Positions 8,362-17,119 are shown, counted from the first letter of the stretch. The stretch is 64,000 nucleotides of DNA from Renibacterium sp. (GCA_017419405.1 JAFOLH010000005.1:310001-374000), one strand, 5' to 3'. Numbers and translations are program-made. The notes: generated by a model from the sequence alone, not told the origin.

Positions 8362-8777
8362 GCGGCACCCGTGAGCGGGCCGGTTCCGCCGCCGATCCGG
8401 CAGGGCAGAGCCCGACGTCGGAAAGTCCGGAACTCGCCGGGCACAACCGGATCAGCACCCAGGCGTTGACCAGCGTCGCGCAAGCGGCCGCAGCGGAGAC
8501 TTTCGGCGTTCAGCCATCCGAGGTGCGGGTCAGTTTCTCCGATGACGCCGGCCAGCTGGCGATCGCCCTGGCCACGCCGATCCGGGTCCCCGGTTTGTCC
8601 TCGGTGCTCGGCGATGCGGGCCGGGTGGGCCGCTTCGGCGGTTCGATCTGGCAGCGGACCATCGCGGCGAAAAAAGGGGTTTTGGACCAGGTCGGGTATC
8701 TGACCGGATCGCAGATCAGCAAAGTGGACATCCGGATCACCGGAGTGCGGCAACAGCACAAGGGAGGGCTCGGATGA
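8358..8777 (+). CDS. Second Asp23/Gls24 family protein
   Basis: Product of 139 residues, coupled to the preceding gene by ATGA. The first 30 residues are disordered. The core HNRISTQALTSVAQAAAAETF followed by strands (EVRVSFSDDAGQLAIALATPI) fits a divergent Asp23 domain, and the end has IWQRTIAAKKGVLDQVGYLTG and KVDIRITGV. Two different Asp23 proteins in one operon suggest a mixed assembly at the membrane. Confidence 0.7.
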   Translation: MSGTRERAGSAADPAGQSPTSESPELAGHNRISTQALTSVAQAAAAETFGVQPSEVRVSFSDDAGQLAIALATPIRVPGLSSVLGDAGRVGRFGGSIWQRTIAAKKGVLDQVGYLTGSQISKVDIRITGVRQQHKGGLG

Positions 8778-9406
8778 GTTCCACGGACGTTCTGGAGCCG
8801 TTCCGCGCGGAGCAGCCGGCCCAGCCGGCATCGGGCCTGGATATGGACCGGGTAGTGCGCCGGGAGTTGTCTTCCTCGCGGGCGATCCTCTCCGGCATAG
8901 CGGCCTTCATCGTGACCGTGTTGGCCATTTACGCCTTGCTCGAAACCGGCTTGCGGATTGCCAATCAGCCCGCCTGGCTGATCGATCCGCAAACGGCGCT
9001 CGATCGGCTCGCGCAGCTGCCGCAAGGCCTCAATCCGCTCTTGCTCGGCGTCATCGGTGCGGTTCTGCTGCTGCTGGGGTTGATTTTCTTCTGCAATGGC
9101 GTCTTCAAAAGCCGGCGCGCCAGGCACACTTTGGCCGATCCCCGGATCGCAGTCGTGGTGGACGACGAGGTGATCGCTTCGGCACTGGCGCGCCGCGCCC
9201 GGCTGGCCGCCGGGGTGACCCAGGAGCAGGTCGTGGTCGTCGTGTCCAAGCGCGCGGTAGTGGTCAACCTCCGGCCGACTTCGGGGGTGCCGCTGGACCA
9301 CGACGCAATCAAGACCGCGATCGAGCAGGAACTCCAAGCCATGGCCCCCAACCCGCTGCCACAAGTTCGGGTCAACATTGCCGTTGCGGGGGTGATCGGA
9401 GTATGA
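8774..9406 (+). CDS. Membrane protein of the Asp23/AmaP operon (DUF6286-like)
   Basis: Product of 210 residues, coupled by ATGA to the gene before. It has a cytosolic N-terminus, a membrane segment at about residues 37-58, an outer loop containing WLIDPQTALDRLAQLP, a second membrane segment at about 85-110, and a cytosolic C-terminal domain (IAVVVDDEVIASALARRAR, then VVVVVSKRAVVVNL). This matches my memory of DUF6286, a family found next to Asp23 genes in actinobacteria. It may be an anchor or scaffold. Exact role unknown. Confidence 0.75.
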   Translation: MSSTDVLEPFRAEQPAQPASGLDMDRVVRRELSSSRAILSGIAAFIVTVLAIYALLETGLRIANQPAWLIDPQTALDRLAQLPQGLNPLLLGVIGAVLLLLGLIFFCNGVFKSRRARHTLADPRIAVVVDDEVIASALARRARLAAGVTQEQVVVVVSKRAVVVNLRPTSGVPLDHDAIKTAIEQELQAMAPNPLPQVRVNIAVAGVIGV

Positions 9407-10014
9407 ACGAAACCCCCCGGGTCGCCAACCGGATCCTGTTGACCATTTTTGGGCTCGTGCTTTTGGCCGCCGGAGCCCTGGCGATTGCGCTCGCCGCGAT
9501 CCCCGGTTTCGCTGCCTGGTGGCAGGGTTGGGCCGGACCGTTGGTGCGCCAGCTCCGCGATATTGCGGCGAATACCTCGTTGCCCGGTCAGAACAGCAGC
9601 CTGATCTGGATCGGCGTAGCCGTGGCCTTGGTCCTGCTGATCATCGGGATGATCGCCTGGGTGGCGAATCAGGGCAAAGGCCGGACCACGGTGCTCGCGG
9701 CCGACGAGGAAAGCGGCGAGGCCGAGGGCCTGGTGTCGATCAATGGCAGCGTCGCCGAGCAATTGCTGCGGCAAGCGCTCGGCGAGCGGGGCGATCTGCT
9801 CGGCGCCACCGTGACGACCTACGAGGTCAAGGGGCAACCCGGCCTCAAGGTGCGGGTGCTGCCCCGGCAGGGCGTGGCTCCGCACAAGGTGGCGGCCGAG
9901 GTCTCCGGACTGGTGGCCGCGCTCGACGAGCTTCTGGGGCAGCGTACACCGGTGCTGTTGAGCATCGGCAGCGGTGCCCGGACCCGGTTCACCAAAGCCG
10001 AACGCGTCCGCTGA
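9403..10014 (+). CDS. amaP: Alkaline shock response membrane anchor protein AmaP
   Basis: Product of 203 residues, last of the five coupled genes. Two membrane segments (about residues 10-32 and 66-87) form an N-terminal hairpin, and a cytosolic domain follows (GLVSINGSVAEQLLRQALGER, then GLKVRVLPRQGVAP) that resembles Asp23 itself. In S. aureus AmaP recruits Asp23 to the membrane. The family call is from layout and operon context. Confidence 0.8.
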   Translation: MNETPRVANRILLTIFGLVLLAAGALAIALAAIPGFAAWWQGWAGPLVRQLRDIAANTSLPGQNSSLIWIGVAVALVLLIIGMIAWVANQGKGRTTVLAADEESGEAEGLVSINGSVAEQLLRQALGERGDLLGATVTTYEVKGQPGLKVRVLPRQGVAPHKVAAEVSGLVAALDELLGQRTPVLLSIGSGARTRFTKAERVR

Positions 10015-10020
10015 CTTTCC

Positions 10021-10097
10021 TCGAAGATGCATCTTCTGTTCATGGATGCTTTTTTAGCCGCATGAATGCCATCGTTAAGCAGAAGATGCATCTTCGA
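10021..10097. repeat. Pair of inverted 17-bp repeats, each holding a 14-bp palindrome
   Basis: TCGAAGATGCATCTTCT (10021-10037) is the exact reverse complement of AGAAGATGCATCTTCGA (10081-10097), 43 bp away. Each contains the perfect palindrome GAAGATGCATCTTC. The pair lies between the convergent amaP and GH13 genes and includes no gene. It could be a two-way terminator, a paired protein-binding site, or the ends of a very small mobile element. Confidence 0.8.
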
Positions 10098-10104
10098 GCT
10101 GGGC

Positions 10105-11826
10105 TCAGCGGAGCCAGACCGCGTCGTTCGGGGCCAGAGTGCGCGATGCGTCGTCCGAGCTGCGCAGCAGCACGGTTTTCCCCGCGGGGAGTTCCACTGC
10201 GGCGGAGCCGAAGTTGGCGACGACGGTCACCGGGCCGTTGTCGAAGCTGAGCACGCCGTCGGTTGGCTGGTGCAGCCCGTTCCATACCAAGGTGCCGGCA
10301 CCGAGTTTCTCTGCCGAGCGCAGGGCGAGCATCCGCCGGTAGAGCTCCAAGGTCGAGCCCGGAGTGCCGTCCTGCAGATCGGCGGCATAGCGGGCGAAGG
10401 ACTCCGGCTGCGGCAGCCAAGGCTGTGCCGGGGCTGCTGAACTGCCGCTGAAACCGAGTGCGGCTCCTTGGCTGGACCAGGGCAACGGGACCCGGCAGCC
10501 ATCCCGGCCGGTCTCCTTGCCCGCGGTGCGCGCGAATGCCGGATCCTGGCGCACCTCGGCTGGCAACGTGGTGTGTTCCGGCAAGCCGAGCTCATCGCCT
10601 TGGTAGATGTAGCTGGAGCCGGGGAGCGCCATCTTGATCAAAGCCGAGGCCCGGGCCCGGGCCAAGCCCAAGGCTTCGTCGGGTTGTTCCTCTTCGGCCG
10701 AGATGCCTTTCGGGAAGCCGGTCGGGTCGCTCAGCCCGAAGCGGGTGGTGTGCCGCACGGTGTCGTGGTTGGAGAGCACCCAGGTGCTCGGCGCACCGAC
10801 CGCTTCGACTGCGGCCAGCGAGTTGCGGATCGCACTGCTCACCCGTTCGGCATCCCAGCCGGCCAACAGGAACTCGAAATTGAACGCCTGCTGCATCTCA
10901 TCCGCGCGGATGTAACGCACGATCCGTTCGATCGGTTCGACCCAGGCCTCGGCAACCAGCATCCGGTCGCCGTCGTACTCTTTGAGCACTTTGTTCCAGG
11001 CGCGGTAGATCTCGTGCACACCTTCTTGGTCGAAGAACGGTGCGATCGCTTTTTCGCCGCCCTCGGTCTGCCCTTCCACCATGGCCGCTGCCCCGGACCA
11101 GTCGGGCAGGCCCTCGGCCTTAACCAGGCCGTGCGCCACGTCGACCCGGAAACCGTCCACCCCGCGGTCCAGCCAGAAACGCAGCACCGCTTCCATCTCC
11201 GCGTGGACCTCGGGGTTCTCCCAGTTCAAGTCAGGTTGCTTGCTGTCGAAAAGGTGCAGATACCACTGGCCTGCAGTGCCATCCGGCCGGGTCAACCGGG
11301 TCCAGGCGTCGCCGCCGAAAATGGATTGCCAGTTGTTCGGCGGGAGTTCGCCGTGTTCGCCTTTGCCGTCGCGGAAGATGTAGCGTTCCCGGGCCGCGGA
11401 GCCTTCCGGCGCGGCAAGCGCCTCGACGAACCACTCATGCTCGTCGGAGGTGTGGTTGGGTACCAGATCGACGATCACGCGCAAGCCTCTGGCGTGCGCT
11501 GCGGCGAGCATTTCGTCGAAATCCGCGAGGTTGCCGAACAACGGATCGACGTCCCGGTAATCGGCGACGTCGTAGCCGGCATCGGCCTGCGGCGACCGGT
11601 AGAACGGGGAGAGCCAGATGGCGTCCACGCCCAGCTGCTGCAGATAATCCAGCCGGGAGGTGACGCCGGCCAGATCGCCCATCCCGTCGCCGTTGGCATC
11701 CGCAAAAGAGCGCGGATAGATCTGATAGATGACGGCGTCCCGCCACCAGGCTTGGTCCGGGGCGCTGTCGTCATCGAATTCGCGACTGCGGGTTGCAAGA
11801 GCGGAGTCGGATGTGATCTGGCTCAC
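10105..11826 (-). CDS. GH13 alpha-glucosidase (oligo-1,6-glucosidase / trehalose-hydrolase type)
   Basis: Cytoplasmic enzyme of 573 residues that should hydrolyse imported alpha-glucosides. The start (WWRDAVIYQIYPRSFADANGDG) is typical of this GH13 group. The catalytic residues are visible: Asp229 in FRVDVAHG (nucleophile), Glu293 in VAEAWVE (acid/base) and Asp355 in SNHDT. The GTG start has AAAGG upstream. It is divergent from an ABC sugar importer across a shared LacI-type operator. Exact linkage preference (maltose, isomaltose, sucrose, trehalose) cannot be decided. Confidence 0.9.
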   Translation of the reverse strand: MSQITSDSALATRSREFDDDSAPDQAWWRDAVIYQIYPRSFADANGDGMGDLAGVTSRLDYLQQLGVDAIWLSPFYRSPQADAGYDVADYRDVDPLFGNLADFDEMLAAAHARGLRVIVDLVPNHTSDEHEWFVEALAAPEGSAARERYIFRDGKGEHGELPPNNWQSIFGGDAWTRLTRPDGTAGQWYLHLFDSKQPDLNWENPEVHAEMEAVLRFWLDRGVDGFRVDVAHGLVKAEGLPDWSGAAAMVEGQTEGGEKAIAPFFDQEGVHEIYRAWNKVLKEYDGDRMLVAEAWVEPIERIVRYIRADEMQQAFNFEFLLAGWDAERVSSAIRNSLAAVEAVGAPSTWVLSNHDTVRHTTRFGLSDPTGFPKGISAEEEQPDEALGLARARASALIKMALPGSSYIYQGDELGLPEHTTLPAEVRQDPAFARTAGKETGRDGCRVPLPWSSQGAALGFSGSSAAPAQPWLPQPESFARYAADLQDGTPGSTLELYRRMLALRSAEKLGAGTLVWNGLHQPTDGVLSFDNGPVTVVANFGSAAVELPAGKTVLLRSSDDASRTLAPNDAVWLR

Positions 11827-11860
11827 GAAAAAGCCTTTCAGTAGAATTTCAGAAGATTTG

Positions 11861-11874
11861 CGTAAACGCTTGCA
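11861..11874. promoter_or_regulatory. LacI-family operator in the divergent alpha-glucoside promoter
   Basis: CGTAAACGCTTGCA (reverse strand TGCAAGCGTTTACG) fits the general LacI/GalR box TGWAANCGNTNWCA at 12 of 14 positions, with the central CG. It lies between the GH13 gene and the ABC importer. The LacI-type gene at the end of the importer operon is the obvious candidate to bind it. Confidence 0.65.
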
Positions 11875-11998
11875 CTATCTTGCAGCAGCTTACTAGTATG
11901 ATCGGCACCACTCAACTGTGCAGGTGTCAGGTTCCGATCAGGATTTGAACAGGTTCCCGGCGCTTCCGGTTCGAACGATCTCAATGAGGAGCATCAGC

Positions 11999-13264
11999 AT
12001 GAAGTTCGCCAGGACAGTCGTCCCACTAGTGGTTGCCGGGGTCCTCGCGGCTGGCCTGAGCGCTTGCGGATCCGCCTCGGCGAGTGATTATGCGGAACAG
12101 AACCTGGAGGGCCGCGGGCCGATCACTTTCGTCCAGGGCAAGGACAACAACGGCGTGATCCAGCCGATCATCGACCGGTGGAATGCGAAGTACCCGGATC
12201 AGAAGGTCACGCTCAAAGAGCAGACCGACCAAGCCGACCAGCAACGGGACGATCTGGTCCGCAACTTCCAGGCCCGGAACTCCGGCTATGACGTGGTCCG
12301 GGTGGACGTGGTCTGGACCGCCGAGTTCGCGGCGAAGCGCTGGTTGCAGCCGTTGACCGGGTCGATGGCGGTCGACACCTCGGGGATGCTGCCGGCCACC
12401 GTGGCAGCAGCGACCTACCAGAACACGCTGTTCGCCTCGCCGGTGACCTCGGACGGCGGAATGCTCTACTACCGCTCGGACCTGGTGCCCAACCCACCGA
12501 AAACCTGGGCCGAGATGATGTCGATGTGCTCCATCGCGAAAGCCAACAACATGAGTTGCTTCGCCGGCCAATATGCCCAATACGAGGGCTTGACGGTCAA
12601 TGCGGCGGAGGCGATCAACTCCGCCGGCGGGCAGATCCTGGACGAACAGAGCAAACTCTCGATCAACACCCCGGAAGCCAAAGCCGGCCTGTCCAATCTG
12701 GTTGAGGCCTATCGCAACGGCAATATCCCGGTCCAGGCGGTGACCTATCAGGAAGAGCAGTCGCGGCAGGCCTTCCAAGACGGGAATCTGCTGTTCCTGC
12801 GGAACTGGCCTTATGTCTATTCGCTCGCGAGCACGGACGCCACCTCCAAAGTCGCCGGCAAGTTCGCGGTGACCGCACTCCCGGGCCAGAGCGGAGCGGG
12901 CGCCTCGTCGCTGGGCGGTGCGAGTGCCGGAATCAGCGTTTTCTCGAAGAACAAGGCGACCGCGCGGGACTTCGTGCAGTTCCTCACGAGCGAAGAAATC
13001 CAGCGGTTCTATGTCACCCAGGCGAGCAATGCGCCGGTTTTGGCGAAACTGTACGACGACCCAGAGTTGGTGGCCAAGCTGCCTTACCTGCCGGTGCTGA
13101 AAACGTCGATCGAAAATGCGGTCCCGCGTCCGGTCACGCCGTTCTACCCGGCGGTGACCAAAGCGATCCAGTCGAATGCCTATGCCGCGATCCGCGGGCA
13201 GAAGAGCGTCGACCAGGCGATCATCGACATGCAGAAGTCGATGGAAGCCGCGGGCGTCAAATGA
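11999..13264 (+). CDS. Alpha-glucoside ABC transporter substrate-binding lipoprotein
   Basis: Product of about 421 residues. The ATG at 11999 follows GAGGAG; upstream in-frame starts give no sensible signal peptide. The lipoprotein signal ends in LAAGLSAC. The mature part (GPITFVQGKDNNGVIQPIIDRWNAKYP, then DVVRVDVVWTAEFAAKRWL) belongs to the family 1 solute-binding proteins that take up trehalose, maltose and related sugars. It heads an operon with two permeases. No ATPase gene is present, so a shared ATPase such as MsiK encoded elsewhere is probably used. Confidence 0.88.
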   Translation: MKFARTVVPLVVAGVLAAGLSACGSASASDYAEQNLEGRGPITFVQGKDNNGVIQPIIDRWNAKYPDQKVTLKEQTDQADQQRDDLVRNFQARNSGYDVVRVDVVWTAEFAAKRWLQPLTGSMAVDTSGMLPATVAAATYQNTLFASPVTSDGGMLYYRSDLVPNPPKTWAEMMSMCSIAKANNMSCFAGQYAQYEGLTVNAAEAINSAGGQILDEQSKLSINTPEAKAGLSNLVEAYRNGNIPVQAVTYQEEQSRQAFQDGNLLFLRNWPYVYSLASTDATSKVAGKFAVTALPGQSGAGASSLGGASAGISVFSKNKATARDFVQFLTSEEIQRFYVTQASNAPVLAKLYDDPELVAKLPYLPVLKTSIENAVPRPVTPFYPAVTKAIQSNAYAAIRGQKSVDQAIIDMQKSMEAAGVK

Positions 13265-13333
13265 CCTGCTCGGAACCGAAGAATTTGCGCATCAACGCCT
13301 GTCCGCTGACGCACGGGCACAGAAGGAGGGGTC

Positions 13334-14353
13334 ATGTCGACCGCATTGCATGATAGTCCCGAGACGAGGGCCGGCCGGAAGAACCGGGGCAAGAACGGCC
13401 CGGGAGACGGCCAGCACCCGGAGAAACAGCAAGGACGCTGGGCCTTCTGGTTGTTGGTGCCGACCCTGGTGCTGATCGCCGTCGTCATCGGTTACCCGGT
13501 GGTCAGTGCGGTCGTGATGTCCTTCCAGCGTGATCCGGTGATCGGTGCCGACGGATTCTTCACGGACGGCGGCTTCGCCGGGTTCCAGAATTACATCGCT
13601 TGGTTCTTCCAGCAATGCCCGGCGGCCTCCGGAGGCACCCAGGCCTGCCCCGCGGGAACCTTGGGCGCGCAGTTCTGGGAAGCCATGGGGAACACCTTCT
13701 TCTTCACCATCGTGACCGTGACCTTGGAAACCGTGATCGGCTTCTGGATGGCGGTCATCATGGCGCGCAGCTTCCGCGGCCGCGGACTGCTCCGGGCCGC
13801 AGTCCTGGTGCCCTGGGCGATTCCGACCGCGGTCACCGCCAAGCTGTTCTTCTTCATGTTCGCGTTCGACGGTGTGATCAACAAGACCTTCGGCACCGCG
13901 ATCCTCTGGACCGGTTCCGAATGGCCGGCGAAATTCGCGATCATCATCGCGGACACCTGGAAGACCACCCCCTTCATGGCCTTGTTGATCCTGGCCGGTC
14001 TGCAGATGATCCCGGCTGAGGTCTATGAAGCGGCCAAGGTCGACGGGGCCAGCGCTTGGCAGCGTTTCCGGATGATCACCCTGCCGATGGTCAAGCCGGC
14101 GCTCATGGTGGCGATCCTGTTCCGGACCTTGGATGCGCTGCGGATGTTCGATCTGCCGTACATCTTGACCGGCGGCGCCAACGGGACCACGACGCTGTCG
14201 ATTCTGGTGATCGACCAAATACGCTCCGGGTTCAACCTGGCGTCTGCGCTGTCCACGATCACCTTCATCGTGATTTTCCTGGTCGCCTTCCTCTTCGTAC
14301 GATTCCTTGGCGCCAATGCGGTCCAGTCGGCCACCGGCGGAAAGAAGAAATGA
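13334..14353 (+). CDS. ABC sugar permease, MalF type
   Basis: Inner-membrane subunit of 339 residues, with AAGGAGGGG ahead of the ATG. A hydrophilic N-terminal tail of about 35 residues is followed by six predicted membrane segments. The EAA loop is PAEVYEAAKVDGASAWQRF, which contacts the ATPase. It pairs with the next gene to form the channel for the sugar bound by the lipoprotein at 11999. Confidence 0.9.
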   Translation: MSTALHDSPETRAGRKNRGKNGPGDGQHPEKQQGRWAFWLLVPTLVLIAVVIGYPVVSAVVMSFQRDPVIGADGFFTDGGFAGFQNYIAWFFQQCPAASGGTQACPAGTLGAQFWEAMGNTFFFTIVTVTLETVIGFWMAVIMARSFRGRGLLRAAVLVPWAIPTAVTAKLFFFMFAFDGVINKTFGTAILWTGSEWPAKFAIIIADTWKTTPFMALLILAGLQMIPAEVYEAAKVDGASAWQRFRMITLPMVKPALMVAILFRTLDALRMFDLPYILTGGANGTTTLSILVIDQIRSGFNLASALSTITFIVIFLVAFLFVRFLGANAVQSATGGKKK

Positions 14354-14354
14354 G

Positions 14355-15236
14355 ATGAGCAACCTGACGACTACCGCCAACTTGCCGTTGAACGACAAGT
14401 CCAGCAACCGGCTGCGATGGGCGCAGGGCCGGACCTACGCCCAAGCCCTGATCATCGTGCTGTGGTGCCTCGCCCCGTTCTACTGGATGGTGGCCACCGC
14501 CTTCCGGCCGACGTCGGCCACCTTCGAGACCACGTTGTGGCCCACCCAGCCCACCTGGGACAACTTCGTGACTGCGTTTTCCACGGAGCGCGGGAACCAC
14601 TTCGGCCAGGCGCTGTTCAACAGCGTTTTCGTCGGCGTCGTGGTCACCGTGATCGCGCTGCTGGTCGGCGTGTTCGCAGCCTATGCGCTGGCCCGCTTGA
14701 ATTTCCGGTTCAAATTCATGGTGCTTGGCATCATCCTGGGCGCCTCGATGTTCCCGGGCGTCGCACTGATCACTCCGCTCTTCGAGCTCTTCACGAACCT
14801 CGGCTGGATCGGGCAGTACCAGGCGCTGATCATTCCGAACATCTCGTTCGTGCTCCCGTTGACCGTCTACACCCTGGTTTCGTTCTTCCGGGAGATGCCG
14901 TGGGAGCTTGAAGAGGCGGCCCGGATGGACGGTTGCACGCAGGGACAGGCGTTCCGGAAAGTGATCATGCCGCTGGCGGCACCGGCGGTTTTCACCACGG
15001 CAATCCTGGCGTTCATCGCTTCGTGGAACGAGTTCTTGATCGCCAGCCAGCTTTCCGATCAGAACACGCAGACCGTGACCGTGGCGATTGCTTCGTTCTC
15101 CGGAGCGCTGCCGCAGCAGGAACCGTACACCGCGGTGATGGCCGCCGGGACCATTGTGACCGTGCCGTTGGTCATCATGGTGCTGGTCTTCCAGCGTAAA
15201 ATCGTTGCAGGGTTGACCGCGGGCGGGGTCAAATGA
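14355..15236 (+). CDS. ABC sugar permease, MalG type
   Basis: Second channel subunit, about 293 residues. The ATG at 14355 starts one base after the previous stop; GGAAAGAAG serves as ribosome site. It has six predicted membrane segments and the EAA loop PWELEEAARMDGCTQGQAF. The C-terminal FQRKIVAGLTAGGVK is the usual ending of MalG-type permeases. Confidence 0.9.
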   Translation: MSNLTTTANLPLNDKSSNRLRWAQGRTYAQALIIVLWCLAPFYWMVATAFRPTSATFETTLWPTQPTWDNFVTAFSTERGNHFGQALFNSVFVGVVVTVIALLVGVFAAYALARLNFRFKFMVLGIILGASMFPGVALITPLFELFTNLGWIGQYQALIIPNISFVLPLTVYTLVSFFREMPWELEEAARMDGCTQGQAFRKVIMPLAAPAVFTTAILAFIASWNEFLIASQLSDQNTQTVTVAIASFSGALPQQEPYTAVMAAGTIVTVPLVIMVLVFQRKIVAGLTAGGVK

Positions 15237-15502
15237 GCAAGACGCAACGGGAGCAGGCCCAAAAGAACCAGAACACCGGGGTCTTCGGATTGCCGGCGCG
15301 CGAAGGCCGGGCTGCCGAACAGCTCGACATCGGGATCGGGTTCCTGGGGTTCTGGGGCTTCGTCCTGATGGTCACGGTGATTTGGCAGGAGCTCAGCGGC
15401 GCTTCCGCTTGGGGATGGGCCTTGCTGCTCGGCCTCGTGGTCCTGGTCATGGCACTGATGTTCCGCTCCCGGGCCAGACTCCAACGCAAGAACCAGGACT
15501 AG
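15233..15502 (+). CDS. Small membrane protein coupled to the sugar permease
   Basis: Product of 89 residues, overlapping the permease stop by ATGA. A Gln/Lys/Asn-rich N-terminus is followed by two hydrophobic segments (about residues 33-52 and 58-76) and a basic C-terminus (RSRARLQRKNQD). No family recognised. Its tight coupling inside an ABC sugar operon suggests a role with the transporter, but nothing in the sequence proves it. Confidence 0.7.
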   Translation: MSKTQREQAQKNQNTGVFGLPAREGRAAEQLDIGIGFLGFWGFVLMVTVIWQELSGASAWGWALLLGLVVLVMALMFRSRARLQRKNQD

Positions 15503-15518
15503 AACTCAGGAGCGCACC

Positions 15519-16535
15519 ATCGCCACCAGTATCGAGGACGTCGCGGCGGCGGCCCAGGTTTCCACCGCCACGGTCTCCCGTGCCATCCGGGGACTGCCCC
15601 GGGTCAGCCCGAAAACCCGAGCACGGATCCTGGAATTAGCCTCGGACATGGGCTACGTCGCCTCCTCTGCGGCCAGCGGGCTGGCCACCGGGCGCACCCG
15701 GACCATCGGCGTGCTCGCGCCGTATGTCAGCCGATGGTTCTTTTCCCGGGCGATCGAAGGCGTGGACATCGAGCTGCACGCGCAGAACTACAACCTGATG
15801 CTGATCAACCTCGGCGGGTACGGCACCAGCCGGTCCCGGCTCTTCGAGCACACCATGCTCCGGAAGCAGATCGATGCCCTGGTGGTGCTGTGCCTGGCCA
15901 TGCACCCGTCGGAGTTGGAGCATCTGCACCGGGTCGAGATCCCGTTGGTTTCGGTGGGTCCGGTGGAAGGGTTCCACGGGGTATCCATCGACGACTACGA
16001 AGCGACCCAGGTGGCGACGAACTATCTGATCGGGTTGGGCCACCGCAGGATCGCCCAACTGCAGGGCGTCGAAGCGGATGAGATGAACTTCGAAGTGCCC
16101 AAATTGCGCAACCGGGCCTTCGAAGCCACCATGCTCGCGGCCGGACTGGAGTTGCGCCCGGAGTGGGAACTGGTCGGCGACTTCACTTTTGCCAGCGGCG
16201 TGCGCGCCGCCGCCTGGCTGTTCGAATCCGGTGCCGAAAGACCCACCGCGATCTTCTGCGCCTCGGACGAGATGGCGCTCGGTGTGCTCGCCGAAGCGCG
16301 GCGCCGGGGCATCCGGGTTCCGGAAGAGCTTTCGATCCTGGGCATCGACGACCACGAATTCTCCGCGGCGGCCGGACTGAGCACGATCTGGCAGGATCCA
16401 GTCGCCCAGGGGCAGAGTGCGGCGAGCATGCTGCTGAAGCGGCTGGACGGCGACGAAACGGCGATCCGTACGGTGACTGCGCCGTATACCTTGTTGCAGC
16501 GCGAAACCACCGCGTCGCCCAGGCGCCCGCGCTGA
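15519..16535 (+). CDS. LacI-family regulator with an apparent AUC start codon
   Basis: Transcription factor of about 338 residues. The helix-turn-helix (SIEDVAAAAQVSTATVSRAI, about residues 4-23) begins directly after the proposed start. No ATG, GTG or TTG lies in frame ahead of it. The first in-frame ATG, at 15648, would delete the whole DNA-binding domain. ATC at 15519 sits 6 nt after AGGAG and gives the usual family opening (M)ATSIEDVA. The sugar-binding domain follows (TRTIGVLAPYV, then PTAIFCASDEMALGVL). It probably represses the importer and GH13 gene through the box at 11861. Confidence 0.8.
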   Translation: MATSIEDVAAAAQVSTATVSRAIRGLPRVSPKTRARILELASDMGYVASSAASGLATGRTRTIGVLAPYVSRWFFSRAIEGVDIELHAQNYNLMLINLGGYGTSRSRLFEHTMLRKQIDALVVLCLAMHPSELEHLHRVEIPLVSVGPVEGFHGVSIDDYEATQVATNYLIGLGHRRIAQLQGVEADEMNFEVPKLRNRAFEATMLAAGLELRPEWELVGDFTFASGVRAAAWLFESGAERPTAIFCASDEMALGVLAEARRRGIRVPEELSILGIDDHEFSAAAGLSTIWQDPVAQGQSAASMLLKRLDGDETAIRTVTAPYTLLQRETTASPRRPR

Positions 16536-16684
16536 CCGTCGAGCAAACGCGCGAGGGACCCGAACCAGGGAGATTGCTGTGAAGCGCGCACAGCTGTGAA
16601 CCATTTGCAGCTGAGGCCCGTAACAAGGGGTGTTCTGAAGAGTTCCATGAGACGACTCATCCCAACCACAAAGGAGCACGCCCC

Positions 16685-17119
16685 ATGGCAAGCAACAACA
16701 ACACGGCCCACTTCGGCCTGCTGGTACTGCGCGTAGTCACCGGCATCATTTTCATCATGCACGGCTGGCAGAAGTTCGACCAAGGCATTCCGGCGACCAC
16801 CGAGGGCTTCACCGCGATGGGGGTCGTCTTGCCCGAGCTGATGGCGCCGTTCATCGCCGGACTGGAACTCATCGGCGGCATTGCACTGGTTCTTGGGCTG
16901 CTCAGCCGCCCGATCGCGGTCTTGCTGGTCGTGGACATGGTCGTGGCGCTGTTCCTGGTGCACCTGCCAAATGGCTTCTTCGCCGCCGTCGGCGGTTATG
17001 AGTTCGTGCTCGCGCTGGCCGCAATGTCCGCGACCATCGCTTTGGCCGGCCCCGGCAAGTTCGCGATCGACGGACTGCTCTTCGGCCGCAGCAAGCGGCT
17101 CAAAGGCGTTCTGGCCTAG
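16685..17119 (+). CDS. DoxX family membrane protein
   Basis: Product of 144 residues with four predicted membrane segments. The opening FGLLVLRVVTGIIFIMHGWQKF and the later GLELIGGIALVLGLLSRP are hallmarks of DoxX/DoxD-like proteins. In mycobacteria a DoxX protein works with superoxide dismutase in a membrane oxidoreductase complex; for most members the role is unknown. An AAGGAG site precedes the ATG. It appears to be a single-gene unit. Confidence 0.85.
   Translation: MASNNNTAHFGLLVLRVVTGIIFIMHGWQKFDQGIPATTEGFTAMGVVLPELMAPFIAGLELIGGIALVLGLLSRPIAVLLVVDMVVALFLVHLPNGFFAAVGGYEFVLALAAMSATIALAGPGKFAIDGLLFGRSKRLKGVLA

Noticed and set aside
10021-10097. Insertion sequence with inverted repeat ends
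   Set aside because: There is no transposase frame between the repeats (43 bp) and no flanking target duplication; kept only as a repeat.
11950-11990. Possible tRNA T-arm (GGTTCGAAC)
   Set aside because: No acceptor stem, D-arm or anticodon arm can be built around it; it is in the promoter region of the sugar-binding protein gene.
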